Shown: positions 1 to 8,240 of the stretch, in pieces | How the letters are laid out: each line of letters starts with the position of its first letter | How positions within the stretch are numbered: position 1 is the first letter of the stretch | DNA from: Billgrantia antri | GTDB lineage: Bacteria > Pseudomonadota > Gammaproteobacteria > Pseudomonadales > Halomonadaceae | Direction: 5' to 3' | Length of the DNA stretch: 64,000 nucleotides | Assembly: GCF_019430905.1 (NCBI RefSeq) | Contig: NZ_JAHYCA010000001.1 | Coordinates: forward strand, 62,001 to 126,000 | Position numbers and translations under genes: made by a program | Notes under the pieces: generated by a model | The model's database searches: none | Told to the model about the DNA's origin: nothing | The model's input: the letters and a program-made list of their open reading frames with translations, nothing else

Positions 1-77
1 ATGAACTGCGCACTGTCAGGGGTCAGCGCGACACGCGCCTCTCCTTTGGCGAGCTCCTTGGGTGCACCAATCTTCAC
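1..77 (-). CDS. pntA: NAD(P) transhydrogenase alpha subunit, N-terminal fragment cut by window edge
   Basis: Reading the minus strand from a GTG at 75-77 gives 25 residues before the window ends, starting VKIGAPKE and containing GEARVALTPDSA. This is the usual N-terminus of proton-translocating transhydrogenase alpha subunits, which pass hydride between NADH and NADP+ at the inner membrane. An AGGGAG ribosome-binding site lies about eight bases upstream and supports the GTG start. Alanine dehydrogenase shares the fold and a similar N-terminus, so with so few residues the call rests on the GEARVA/TPDSA signature. The rest lies to the left of the window. Confidence 0.7.
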   Translation of the reverse strand, partial: MKIGAPKELAKGEARVALTPDSAQF

Positions 78-357
78 GTTGGATCTCCCTTATGGTTATA
101 GAAAGGTCGAATAGGGCAAACAGTTATTCATACCTGACCATGCCGCGATGCACAACCGCTGCGCAGCTTTTCCAACACCTTCGAATGTAAAACTATGCAG
201 CTGAAATATCGGAAAAAAATGAACGATGACGTTGACGTCAAAGATACATGGCGGGACGCATATGGACATGAACAAGCCGCCTGCAGGCGGCTTGAAAACG
301 CGTAGGCATGCGGCCATCAAGCGACGGGCCTCGCCGTGACGACGCCCGTCGTACGCC
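78..357. other. Intergenic region between pntA and htpG
   Basis: About 280 bases without a gene. The pntA side is AT-rich and probably carries its promoter and leader; it contains the 10-bp palindrome TTGACGTCAA at 232-241. A perfect 20-bp palindrome sits at 274-293 (listed separately). I found no convincing -10/-35 pair and no tRNA. Confidence 0.5.
274..293. terminator. Palindromic hairpin, possible weak terminator downstream of htpG
   Basis: AAGCCGCC, a TGCA centre and GGCGGCTT form a perfect palindrome that can fold to an 8-bp GC-rich stem. No clear T-run follows on either strand, so it is at best a weak or Rho-assisted terminator or an mRNA 3'-end structure for htpG, which is read leftwards toward it. 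Confidence 0.35.
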
Positions 358-2262
358 CTAGGTTGTCAGCAGCGTATTGAGCCGCTTGACGTAGGCTGCG
401 GGGTCGTCGAGGTGGCCACCCTCGGCGATGATCGCCTGGTCGAGCAGTACCTGGGCCAAATCGGCGAAGCGCTCGCCTTCGGCGCCCTCGAGCCGCTCGA
501 CCAGCGCATGGGTCGGGTTGAGTTCGAGTATCGGCTTGACCTCCGGCATCTTCTGGCCGGCGGCTTCCATGATGCGGCGCATCTGGAAGCCCATCTCATG
601 CTCCGGCAACACCACGCAGGCAGGAGAATCGGTCAGTCGATGGGTCACCTTGACCTCCTGCACGGCGTCGCCCAGCGCTTCCTTGACGCGCTTGACCAGC
701 GATTCCTTGGCCTTGGCGGTCTCCTCCTGGGCCTTCTTCTCTTCCTCGCCCTCGATCTCGCCGAGGTCGAGCTCGCCCTTGGCCACGTCGACGAAGCGCT
801 TGCCCTCGAACTCGTTCAGGTGGCTCATCAGCCACTCGTCGATGCGGTCGTGGAGCAGCAGCACCTCGATGCCCTTCTTGCGGAAGATCTCCAGATGCGG
901 GCTCGACTTCGCCGCGTTGAAGCCGTCGGCGACGATGTAGTAGATCTTCTCCTGGCCCTCCTTCATGCGCGAGACGTAGTCGGCCAGCGACTGATCCTGG
1001 GTGGCGCTGTCGGTGTGGGTGGTGGAGAAGCGCAGCAGTGCGGCGATCTTCTCGCGATTGGCGAAGTCCTCGGCCGGGCCCTCCTTCAGCACGCTGCCGA
1101 AGGTGTTCCAGAAGGTCTGGTAGGCCTCCTGGTCCTTGGCCAGCTTCTTGAGCATGTCCAGCGCCCGCTTGGTCAGCGCGCCCTTGATCTTCTCGACCTT
1201 GGGGTCCTGCTGCAGCAGTTCGCGGGAGACGTTGAGCGACAGCTCGCGGGTGTCGAGCACGCCCTTGATGAAGCGCAGGTAGAGTGGCAGGAACTGCTCG
1301 GCGTCGTCCATGATGAAGACACGCTGGACGTAGAGCTTGACTCCGCGGGAGCCATCGCGCTCATAGAGGTCGAAGGGCGCGCGCCCCGGTACATAGAGCA
1401 GACTGGTGTACTCGAGCTTGCCCTCGACCTTGTTGTGGCTCCAGGTCAGGGGATCGCTGAAGTCGTGGGCCACGTGCTTGTAGAAGGCCTTGTACTCGTC
1501 GTCGGAAACCTCGCTCTTGGGCCGCACCCACAGCGCGGTGGCCTCGTTGACGGTTTCCCAGGTGGTGACCTCGCTGCCTTCGATCTCGTTGCCTTCGTCG
1601 TCCTTGGCCGTCTCGACCTTCGGCATGCGCACCGGCACTTCGATATGGTCGGAGTACTTTCGCACCAGACTGCGCAGGCGGAAGTCGTCGGCGAACTCCT
1701 TGGCTTCCTTCTTCAGGTGCAGGACGATCTCGGTGCCGTGTGCCTCGCGCTCGAGGTCGGCGACGGTAAACTCGCCCTCGCCCTTCGAGCGCCATTCGAC
1801 ACCCTCGCTCTTGTCGCTGCCCGCCTTGCGGGTACGCACCGTGACTTCGTCGGCGACGATGAAGCTGGAGTAGAACCCCACCCCGAACTGGCCGATCAGC
1901 CGCGCATCCTTCTGCTGCTCGCCGGAGAGCTGCTTGAGGAACTCGGCGGTGCCGCTGCGAGCAATGGTGCCCAGGTTCTGGATCACCTCGTCACGGCTCA
2001 TGCCGATGCCGTTGTCGCGCACGGTGACGGTGCCAGCCTTTTCGTCATGCTCGATCTCGATGCGCAGCTCGCTGTCGCCTTCGTACAGCGCATCGTTGTC
2101 GAGCGCGGCATAGCGCAACTTGTCGCAGGCGTCGGCGGCGTTGGAAATCAGCTCGCGCAGGAAGATCTCCCGATTGGAATACAGGGAGTGGATCATCAGG
2201 TGCAGCAGCTGCTTCACCTCGGTCTGGAAGCCGAGGGTTTCCTCGTGAGCGGTCGTGGACAT
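358..2262 (-). CDS. htpG: Molecular chaperone HtpG (bacterial Hsp90)
   Basis: A 634-residue protein, the usual HtpG length. It is a cytosolic ATP-dependent chaperone dimer that remodels client proteins with DnaK/DnaJ. The N-terminal GHKL ATPase shows the signatures [18 protein letters not shown] (residues 31-48), DNGIGM (83-88) and GQFGVGF (124-130), which bind ATP-Mg. Middle and C-terminal dimerisation domains follow at normal length. The ATG start is the first of the conserved reading frame. A very good sigma-32 promoter lies about 70 bases upstream (2332-2359), so heat-shock control is supported by sequence. The gene stands alone, head-to-tail behind the two thioesterase genes. Confidence 0.97.
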   Translation of the reverse strand: MSTTAHEETLGFQTEVKQLLHLMIHSLYSNREIFLRELISNAADACDKLRYAALDNDALYEGDSELRIEIEHDEKAGTVTVRDNGIGMSRDEVIQNLGTIARSGTAEFLKQLSGEQQKDARLIGQFGVGFYSSFIVADEVTVRTRKAGSDKSEGVEWRSKGEGEFTVADLEREAHGTEIVLHLKKEAKEFADDFRLRSLVRKYSDHIEVPVRMPKVETAKDDEGNEIEGSEVTTWETVNEATALWVRPKSEVSDDEYKAFYKHVAHDFSDPLTWSHNKVEGKLEYTSLLYVPGRAPFDLYERDGSRGVKLYVQRVFIMDDAEQFLPLYLRFIKGVLDTRELSLNVSRELLQQDPKVEKIKGALTKRALDMLKKLAKDQEAYQTFWNTFGSVLKEGPAEDFANREKIAALLRFSTTHTDSATQDQSLADYVSRMKEGQEKIYYIVADGFNAAKSSPHLEIFRKKGIEVLLLHDRIDEWLMSHLNEFEGKRFVDVAKGELDLGEIEGEEEKKAQEETAKAKESLVKRVKEALGDAVQEVKVTHRLTDSPACVVLPEHEMGFQMRRIMEAAGQKMPEVKPILELNPTHALVERLEGAEGERFADLAQVLLDQAIIAEGGHLDDPAAYVKRLNTLLTT

Positions 2263-2331
2263 GGATCGGTTACCTCATGGCTTGAACCCGCGGCGGCGCA
2301 TGACGCGACGCCGTTTTTGAACTGTTCAGCG

Positions 2332-2359
2332 ATATGGGGGCCGGCTCCAGGTTTTCAAG
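2332..2359 (-). promoter_or_regulatory. Predicted sigma-32 (RpoH) promoter of htpG
   Basis: On the minus strand CTTGAAA (2353-2359) is followed after 13 bases by CCCCATAT (2332-2339), an essentially perfect match to the known sigma-32 consensus CTTGAAA-N13-CCCCATNT. It lies about 70 bases before the htpG ATG and overlaps the stop codon of the upstream thioesterase gene. The match is read directly; activity is inferred from the consensus and from htpG being a standard heat-shock gene. Confidence 0.8.
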
Positions 2360-2825
2360 CGTCGCTTGGTTCCGGCACCCCCAGGACCAGATGCAGGCGA
2401 GCCGTGGCCACCGGTTGATCCTCCGATTCCTGCCAGGCCGTGACCTGCACGTTGGCCAGGCGCCGCCCTTCGCGCAGCAGGCGACATCGCGCAAAGGTCG
2501 GCACGACGCGCGCCGTGCGCAGATAATCGATGGAGAAATCGACGATGCGTGGCAGTCGCGGCTCGCGCGCGGATAGCATGAGGTCCAGCGTACCTGCGGT
2601 TTCCATGAAGGCGGCCACCACGCCGCCATGCAACGCCGGCAGCAGAATATTGCCGATATTGTGCTGGTGCGGCTCGAGGCGAAAGACAAGGCCATCGCCA
2701 CCGGCGTCGGGGCTCGCCGTAACGCCGATGTGGCGGGCATAGGGCAGCCGTTCGAGCCAGGCAGCCACGTCCCCCTGGGCCCGGGTTCTGGCCAGCCAGG
2801 CCGCGTCGTGGAAGCCCTCAGTCAT
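2355..2825 (-). CDS. Hotdog-fold thioesterase, PaaI-like (second gene of pair)
   Basis: 156 residues. The central stretch with LHGGVVAAFMETAG and the later FSIDYLRTA strand follow the hotdog thioesterase pattern (HGG around the substrate tunnel entrance, then D-x-x-x-Y-L-R). Such enzymes hydrolyse acyl- or aroyl-CoA; the substrate cannot be told from sequence. Its ATG overlaps the end of the neighbouring thioesterase gene by eight bases and has a GGAGG site inside that gene, so the two are almost surely co-transcribed and translationally coupled. Two hotdog proteins side by side could form a hetero-oligomer (inference). Confidence 0.8.
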   Translation of the reverse strand: MTEGFHDAAWLARTRAQGDVAAWLERLPYARHIGVTASPDAGGDGLVFRLEPHQHNIGNILLPALHGGVVAAFMETAGTLDLMLSAREPRLPRIVDFSIDYLRTARVVPTFARCRLLREGRRLANVQVTAWQESEDQPVATARLHLVLGVPEPSDA

Positions 2826-3312
2826 GATTCACCTCCTCGAATAGCGCCTCGGCGAAGCCTTCCGGCGTATTGCGCTCGCCCAGACGGACGAAATTGCCGA
2901 TGCCGCGGGCAACGGTGCATCCCGGCTCCTGCCATACCCTCCCCTCGGTGAAGACCATCGAGGCCGTGACCTGCAGCACCCGAGCCTCGACCCAGATCGG
3001 CTTGCCGGCCACTGCCGGGCGGTAGTGGTCGACGCGCAGGTCCAGGGTCGGGCAGACCTCGGGGCGCGGCAGGCCGCAGAGCACCGCCGAGCCGCAAGCC
3101 GTATCGAGTAGCAGGCTCAGCACACCGCCATGAACGAGTCCGCGCTCGACGTCGCCGAGCAGGTCGTCGCGCCACGGTTGGCACATGGTCACCGTCGGCG
3201 GAGCGACGGAAACGACCTCGAGACCCAATTCTCGAGTGTGCGGTATCACAGTCACGAAGCGCGCCAGGGCGGCACGCCACTCATCCACGGTGGGGGAAGG
3301 TACGTCGGGCAT
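2818..3312 (-). CDS. Hotdog-fold thioesterase, PaaI-like (first gene of pair)
   Basis: 164 residues with the hotdog signature GLVHGGVLSLLLDTACGSAV near residues 79-98, and LDLRVDHYRPA about 20 residues later. This is the PaaI/YiiD-type acyl-CoA thioesterase layout, with HGG at the active-site turn and the D of the helix as likely catalytic acid. It begins a two-gene unit with the overlapping second thioesterase; the eight-base overlap indicates coupling. Substrate is unknown. The divergence between the two copies suggests an old duplication with different specificities or subunit roles. Confidence 0.8.
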   Translation of the reverse strand: MPDVPSPTVDEWRAALARFVTVIPHTRELGLEVVSVAPPTVTMCQPWRDDLLGDVERGLVHGGVLSLLLDTACGSAVLCGLPRPEVCPTLDLRVDHYRPAVAGKPIWVEARVLQVTASMVFTEGRVWQEPGCTVARGIGNFVRLGERNTPEGFAEALFEEVNHD

Positions 3313-3357
3313 CTCGCGGCCTCACACAAGTCCAGGGGCAGGAATCAAACGAGCGTA

Positions 3358-3696
3358 TCAAAACTCCCCCTCGTCGTCCCCCTCTTCCATGACGGGAAAA
3401 CCTCGCCAGCCGCGGTACGCGTCCAGGCTGCGATCGACCTTTGTCAGCAGCCAGCCGACGACGACCATGTCATCGACGACTCCGAGCAGAAGCAGCCAGT
3501 CGGGAATCAGATCCAACGGCGAGACGAGATAGGCCAGCGCCGCCAGCATCCAACCGAAGGCCGGCCACGGCGGTGGCCGGTAGCGGCCCTTCACCACGTC
3601 GCCACACATGGGCACGAACAGCTTGAGCGCGCGTGTAATCCGTCCCAATGCCCGCGAGCGTCGGCGCAGCCGACCCACGATATTCCACGGTTTCAC
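3358..3696 (-). CDS. YkvA-family (DUF1232) small membrane protein
   Basis: 112 residues from a GTG at 3694-3696, chosen because a GAGGAG site sits six bases upstream and conserved sequence begins there; longer in-frame starts extend into the leader of slt. The core AYLVSPLDLIPDWLLLLGVVDDMVVVGWL matches the DUF1232/YkvA motif SPxDLIPD...G..DD, a short hydrophobic hairpin of unknown function. The tail is strongly acidic (EEGDDEGEF). It is divergently transcribed from slt. The reaction or partner is not known for the family. Confidence 0.8.
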   Translation of the reverse strand: MKPWNIVGRLRRRSRALGRITRALKLFVPMCGDVVKGRYRPPPWPAFGWMLAALAYLVSPLDLIPDWLLLLGVVDDMVVVGWLLTKVDRSLDAYRGWRGFPVMEEGDDEGEF

Positions 3697-3864
3697 TTCG
3701 TACTCCTCGATTCTCCGTAATCGCCAGTGAGCCCCTTCACCATAGGCGTTCCCCGGCACGACACCTACCTCGTAGTTCCGCTGATTTAGTGCGACACTAC
3801 TCCCATCGTGCCTGCTGACCATCTCACCACCCATGCCGCCCGCGAACCGAACGAGGTCGTTACC

Positions 3865-5823
3865 ATGTCGCCGATGCTCACCTTGAGGCAATGCCTGAGG
3901 CACTGCCGCTTCCTGGTCGCCACCTCCTTTCTCTGCCTGCCGCTGGTCGGCCAGGCCGATGACGCTGCCATGCGCGAAGCGCTAGAAGCCGCACGCCTTC
4001 ATCAGTGGCAGCGTATCGACGAGGCCGCCATCAGCGGCCATGTGCTAGAGGGTTATGTCGAGTATCACCGCCTGCGCAGCCGCCTGCCACAGGCCGAGCC
4101 GGGCCAGATCCTGGAATTCATCGAGCGTCATCGTGGGGCGCCCGTCGCCGACTGGATGCGCGGCCAGGCGATCGCCCGCTATGGCGCCGCCGGCCGTTAC
4201 GGCAGTCTGCTCGCCGTGGCCGACGGCGAGCCCAGCGGTACCGAGCGTCAATGCTACTACTACACGGCGCTGCTCGGCAGCGACCCCCAGGCCGCGGCCG
4301 AAGGGGGACGCGCCCTGTGGCGCGTCGGCCGCTCGCAGCCGGATGCCTGCGACACCCTTTTCGACCACCTGCGCGCCAGCGGCGAGATCAGCGAGTTCGA
4401 TATCTGGGAGCGCATGATGCTGGCCTGGGAGCAGGGCGAGAGCGGTCTCGTCAGTTACCTGGGTCGACTGCTCGGCAGCCGCTGGCAGGAGGGCCGCGAC
4501 GCCGTGGAGCGACTGCAGCGCAGCTATGCCGACATCACCCGGATTCCTACCTGCATCGGACCCGAATGCCGCGGCAGCGGACCACTCTTCGTTGCCGCCA
4601 TGCAGGGGTTCATTCGTGCCGACACCGAGGCCGCCATGGAGGCCTGGCGCAAGATCGCACCACACCTGCCGATCGAACAGGACCATCGCCACGCCATCGA
4701 GGAAGAACTCGCCTTCTACTCGCTGGTGCGTAACGTCGAACACAACCTGGGCTGGGTCGACGAGGCCTTGCCGCGGATCGGCACCGCACGCGTGCTTGAA
4801 CTGCGCATCCGCCACGCGCTGACCCAGCGCGACTGGAACGACGTGCTGCGCTGGGTCGAGCATCTGCCCGAGGATGTCGCCGCCGACAGTCGCTGGCAGT
4901 ACTGGAAGGCTCGCGCCAACGAGCAGTTGGGTAACCAGGAGCTAGCCGAGGTGGCCTATGCGCGAGCAGCACAGGAACGCAACTTCTTCGGCTTTGCCGC
5001 TGCCGATCGTATCGGGCGTCCCTACTCGCTGAACCTGGAACGCAGCACCTTCAATGACGATTTCCGCGATCAGGTAGCCCAGTGGCCTACGGTACAGCGC
5101 ACCGAGGCGTTGCTGCGCATCGGCGAGGAGGGGCTGGCCAACAGCGAGTGGCTGCATGCCGCGACCAACGCCACGCCACGCGAAGTCAGAGCGTTGGCCG
5201 ACTATGCCGCGCATCGCGGCTGGCACGCACGACTGGTGCAGACCACCATCGCTGCCGAGCTCTGGGATGCGCTGGACTGGCGCTTCCCGGAGGCCTACCG
5301 CGAGCATTTCCTGCACTGGGGACAGCAGACCGGCGTGGATCCTTACCTGCTGATGGGCATCGCCCGGCGAGAGAGCGCCTACAATCCGGAGGCGCTGTCG
5401 CCGGCCGGCGCCCGCGGCCTGATGCAGCTCATGCTGGGCACCGCCTCACTGCTCAGCCGCCAGCTCGGCATCCGCGACCCCGGGCCGTACGGTGTGCTCG
5501 ACCCCGAACTCAACATCCGCCTTGGCAGCACCTACATTCGCGACATGACCCACCGCTACCGCGGCAACCGCCTGGCCGCAGCGGCGGCCTACAACGCCGG
5601 CCCCGGCCGGGTGGACCGCTGGCTGCGCGACGCACCGGAAGAGTTCGACCTGTTCGTCGAGTCGATCCCCTTCCGCGAGACCCGCGACTACGTGCAGGCG
5701 GTGCTCTCCTACCGGGTCATTTTCGAGAGCCTGGCCAACGGCGGCAGCAGCGAAGGCGTGGCGATGCTCAGCCAGGCGGAGAAGACAATGCGCTACGATG
5801 CCTCGCTGCTCGCCAGCAACTGA
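3865..5823 (+). CDS. slt: Soluble lytic murein transglycosylase (Slt70-like)
   Basis: 652 residues from the ATG at 3865, preceded by GAGG. This start gives a signal peptide (hydrophobic LVATSFLCLPLVG, likely cut after GQA). A long alpha-helical superhelical region is followed by the C-terminal SLT domain: PYLLMGIARRESAYNPEA with catalytic Glu503, GLMQLM, and AAAAYNAGPGRV. The enzyme cleaves the MurNAc-GlcNAc bond of peptidoglycan in the periplasm, leaving 1,6-anhydroMurNAc ends, for wall turnover and insertion of envelope machines. Length and domain order match Slt70 (E. coli about 645 residues). Confidence 0.93.
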   Translation: MSPMLTLRQCLRHCRFLVATSFLCLPLVGQADDAAMREALEAARLHQWQRIDEAAISGHVLEGYVEYHRLRSRLPQAEPGQILEFIERHRGAPVADWMRGQAIARYGAAGRYGSLLAVADGEPSGTERQCYYYTALLGSDPQAAAEGGRALWRVGRSQPDACDTLFDHLRASGEISEFDIWERMMLAWEQGESGLVSYLGRLLGSRWQEGRDAVERLQRSYADITRIPTCIGPECRGSGPLFVAAMQGFIRADTEAAMEAWRKIAPHLPIEQDHRHAIEEELAFYSLVRNVEHNLGWVDEALPRIGTARVLELRIRHALTQRDWNDVLRWVEHLPEDVAADSRWQYWKARANEQLGNQELAEVAYARAAQERNFFGFAAADRIGRPYSLNLERSTFNDDFRDQVAQWPTVQRTEALLRIGEEGLANSEWLHAATNATPREVRALADYAAHRGWHARLVQTTIAAELWDALDWRFPEAYREHFLHWGQQTGVDPYLLMGIARRESAYNPEALSPAGARGLMQLMLGTASLLSRQLGIRDPGPYGVLDPELNIRLGSTYIRDMTHRYRGNRLAAAAAYNAGPGRVDRWLRDAPEEFDLFVESIPFRETRDYVQAVLSYRVIFESLANGGSSEGVAMLSQAEKTMRYDASLLASN

Positions 5824-5831
5824 CACTCTTC

Positions 5832-6473
5832 TCAGCCAGGCTGGCGCTCCAGTGCCAGCCTGATGCCGAACAGTATCAACACGGTGCCGGTCGCTCCGTT
5901 CAGCGTGCGGGCGAAGCGCCGGCTGCCAAACCAGCGCCCGGCGCTGCCCACCATGAACACGATGGCGATCTGCCACAGGTTGGCGATCACGAAGTGGACC
6001 CCGGCAAGCCACAGCGATTTGAGCAGTGCCGGGTCGGTCGGCGCAATGAACTGGGGCAGGAAGGCCATGTAGAAGACTATCGTCTTGGGGTTGAGCACGT
6101 TGGAAAGCAGCCCCTCGCGCAGCGGGCGCCACAGCGGAACGGCCTGACGCTCGCTCTGCATCGCATCTACCGGCAATCCCCTGCCGCGCCAGGCTGACAC
6201 CAGGCCGTTTATGCCCAGCCAGATCAAGTAGGCAGCCCCTGCCAGCTTGAGCGCGTTGAACGCCCAAGCCGACTGCAGCAGGATCAGCGAGATGCCCAGC
6301 GCCGAGATGGTGGCATGCACGAACAGGCCGCAGCAGATCGAAAGGCTCGTGATCACACCATCGCGCACCCCGCCGCGGGTGGTATTGCGTATGACCAGCA
6401 GGGTATCGACCCCTGGGCTCATCGACAGCAGGGTAATGGCGATCAGAAAGGGCCAGAACTGAGCATCCAGCAT
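5832..6473 (-). CDS. LysE/RhtB-family amino-acid exporter
   Basis: 213 residues from the ATG at 6471-6473, selected because GGAGGT lies six to seven bases upstream. The protein has the LysE/RhtB hallmark near the N-terminus (SPGVDTLLVIRNTTRGG) and six predicted membrane segments with the loop LSNVLNPKTIVFYMAFLPQF between helices. Family members export amino acids or homoserine lactones by proton exchange; the substrate is undetermined. It converges with slt with only eight bases between the stops. Confidence 0.88.
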   Translation of the reverse strand: MLDAQFWPFLIAITLLSMSPGVDTLLVIRNTTRGGVRDGVITSLSICCGLFVHATISALGISLILLQSAWAFNALKLAGAAYLIWLGINGLVSAWRGRGLPVDAMQSERQAVPLWRPLREGLLSNVLNPKTIVFYMAFLPQFIAPTDPALLKSLWLAGVHFVIANLWQIAIVFMVGSAGRWFGSRRFARTLNGATGTVLILFGIRLALERQPG

Positions 6474-6800
6474 GAGGGACCTCCGGTTGAGTAGGGGCAT
6501 GACAGACCCGGCATGGCGAGCGCCTGAGCACCGCGAGGTTGACGGTGTGCCATATGAAGTATTGCCAATTTAAGACGACGGATTCGCTGGACGCTCGGTT
6601 TTTTTCTAACTACAGTGGATTGAGCGGAAGGCACGGGTGACGTTGCTTCCGCGGCGTTGGTCAGCAAGTGGAAAGTCGTCCCGTCGTATGTCGAGCCTTT
6701 CGATGCACCCGAAGCGCACTTTTCCCCTCTAGCCCACGCAGTTTGGGCCCGGTATCGCCGGTGCCCGGCACGATCAATCAGTAAGTAAGGAAAATCGACA
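6474..6800. other. Divergent intergenic region with long cold-shock leader
   Basis: About 327 bases between lysE (leftward) and the cold-shock gene (rightward). A run of seven T's at about 6600-6606, followed by CTAACTACAG, is a plausible promoter zone for the cold-shock gene. That would give a 5' leader of roughly 180-200 bases, as is common for csp mRNAs, which refold in the cold. No -35/-10 pair is good enough to list alone. Confidence 0.4.
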
Positions 6801-7007
6801 ATGGCAACTGGCACTGTCAAGTGGTTCAACGATACCAAGGGCTACGGCTTCATCTCTCCGGACGACGGCGGTGATGACCTGTTCGCGCATTTCTCCGAGA
6901 TTCAGGCTGAAGGCTTCAAGACCCTGCAGGACGGTCAGAAGGTGACCTTCGACGTGACCCAGGGCAAGAAAGGCCTTCAGGCCTCCAACATTCGGGTTTC
7001 CAACTGA
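6801..7007 (+). CDS. Cold-shock protein (CspA family)
   Basis: 68 residues, one complete cold-shock domain. Both nucleic-acid binding motifs are present: RNP1 as KGYGFISP and RNP2 as DLFAHF. The N-terminus [11 protein letters not shown] is typical. These proteins bind single-stranded RNA/DNA and melt mRNA structure as chaperones. An AAGGA site sits before the ATG. The long untranslated leader and the strong intrinsic terminator at 7069-7095 indicate a single-gene transcript. Whether it is cold-induced or constitutive cannot be told. Confidence 0.95.
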   Translation: MATGTVKWFNDTKGYGFISPDDGGDDLFAHFSEIQAEGFKTLQDGQKVTFDVTQGKKGLQASNIRVSN

Positions 7008-7068
7008 GGCTTCCCCCTCGGTAGACCCGGTGCCGGGTATAGTAGAATGACTCGGCGAAGCGCCGAAA

Positions 7069-7095
7069 GGCCCACTCGAGAGAGTGGGCCTTTTT
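7069..7095 (+). terminator. Intrinsic terminator of the cold-shock gene
   Basis: GGCCCACTC (7069-7077), a GAGA loop, GAGTGGGCC (7082-7090), then TTTTT. A perfect 9-bp stem with a tetraloop and T-run, 60 bases after the stop codon. Confidence 0.92.
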
Positions 7096-7131
7096 CCTTG
7101 CTGCACGAGTAGGCGATGGCGCCAGCAAGGC

Positions 7132-7848
7132 CTAGGTCCCCGAACCGGGCTCGTCCTGTGACCGGTTCTCGGGCTGGGACTCCTTCTCGCTGCCTGCCTC
7201 GGCCTGCTGCTCGGACTCGATTCTGGGCAGGCCGCTGCTCGGCTCACTCTTCTCCGCCTCTTCGAACTGCCGGTCGAGCTCGCGCTGCGCCTCCTCGAAG
7301 CGCCGCTCGGTCTCTTCGAGCCAGGCGTCGACATCGGACTGAGATACCTCGCCGGAGCGCTCCGCCTCTCGCTCTATGTCAGAGACCGCGCTTTCTTCGC
7401 CACTCTCCATCGGCTCGAGTTCGGGCCGACTCTGCTCCGCCTCTTTGAACTGCTGGTCGATCTTGCGCTGGGCCTCCTCGAAACGCCGCTCGGTGTCCTC
7501 GAGAATCGCCTCGATGTCATCGCGGGTCGGCTCTCCCGGGAGCGCGCCGCCCTCTTCCAGGGTCTCGTCAGGGGTTTCAGCCAGCGTCTCGGCGCCAACT
7601 TCCTCCTCGTCGCCAGGCGCAGGCTCGTCCGCCGCCGATGACTCCGCATCCTCCGAGGGCGGCGAGGCCGCGGACTCGTTCGCGGTGACTTCTTCTTCGG
7701 ACTCGGGCTCGGGCGCAGGCGCTGTCTCGGTCGGGGGCTCGCCATCCTGGGCTGGCGCTGACGCTTCCTCGCCGTCGTCGCCACAGCCCGCGAGCAGCAG
7801 GGCAAGGGTCAAGGCCGCGGCGGCCGGGATCCAGGGTGTCTTGGCCAT
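7132..7848 (-). CDS. Acidic lipoprotein with duplicated coiled-coil segment, function unknown
   Basis: 238 residues from the ATG at 7846-7848 (GGGAG seven bases upstream). The N-terminus is a lipoprotein signal ending LLLAGC, so the mature protein should be lipid-anchored at the cysteine. The body is very rich in Glu, Ser, Pro and Ala and looks disordered, with two copies of a helical segment: ILEDTERRFEEAQRKIDQQF and WLEETERRFEEAQRELDRQF, about 75 residues apart. The heptad pattern suggests short coiled coils. I recognise no family; strong acidity is common in halophile surface proteins. Whether it binds the wall or a partner is not visible. Confidence 0.75.
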   Translation of the reverse strand: MAKTPWIPAAAALTLALLLAGCGDDGEEASAPAQDGEPPTETAPAPEPESEEEVTANESAASPPSEDAESSAADEPAPGDEEEVGAETLAETPDETLEEGGALPGEPTRDDIEAILEDTERRFEEAQRKIDQQFKEAEQSRPELEPMESGEESAVSDIEREAERSGEVSQSDVDAWLEETERRFEEAQRELDRQFEEAEKSEPSSGLPRIESEQQAEAGSEKESQPENRSQDEPGSGT

Positions 7849-8009
7849 CGGTTTTCTCCCATCCATATGAGACCCGCAAAGGGGCTTATTCCAGCAGAGC
7901 CCGACGAGCGCTGCAAGCCGCCGGGGCAGTCACCCTACTGCTTGGACACCAAGCGGGGAAAACGATCCATTCCCGCTCTCATTCAGAGCGGCCAGCGGTA
8001 ACGGACAGC
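7849..8009. other. Non-coding stretch behind lemA remnant
   Basis: About 160 bases with no good reading frame, ribosome-binding site or tRNA. It lies where the rest of the M48 peptidase gene would be expected, between the truncated fragment and the lipoprotein gene, and may be what remains after deletion. I could not recognise peptidase C-terminal residues in any frame. Confidence 0.35.
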
Positions 8010-8234
8010 CTAACAACCAAGCCACGGCCCGCAGCGGGTCCGCCTGCTCGGGATGGACGAGGCCAGGTCACCTAGCGCCTTGGCCAGGGCAGCACCTCCG
8101 ATCAGCAGCCTGGCAAGCGCGACCACCGCTACGGCGGCAGCGAACATGCCCAACACGGCGACGATGAGCAGCACGACCAGCCACAGGGTGAGGCGTTTCG
8201 CGCGCGCCTGGGCGCCAAAGAAATCCATCGCCAT
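8010..8234 (-). pseudogene. Truncated N-terminus of a LemA-linked M48 metallopeptidase (probable remnant)
   Basis: A 74-codon frame starting seven bases after lemA. Its N-terminus (MDFFGAQARAKRLTLWL followed by a hydrophobic helix) resembles the start of the large M48 peptidases that commonly follow lemA, but the frame then loses similarity (SSIPSRRTRC...) and stops. The HExxH domain, normally several hundred residues further on, is missing. Either this is a remnant after a deletion or it is a genuine small single-pass protein. The resemblance to M48 N-termini is from memory and covers only about 40 residues. Confidence 0.45.
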
Positions 8235-8240
8235 GTGCCG

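Noticed and set aside
412..2418. Long open frame on the plus strand opposite htpG
   Set aside because: It is the antisense of a firmly identified gene; its composition (Leu, Val, Asp, His rich without domains) is what GC-rich antisense frames give.
7870..8010. Possible tRNA remnant between the lipoprotein gene and the lemA remnant
   Set aside because: No TpsiC-arm sequence (GGTTCGAAT-like), no acceptor pairing and no CCA end could be found.
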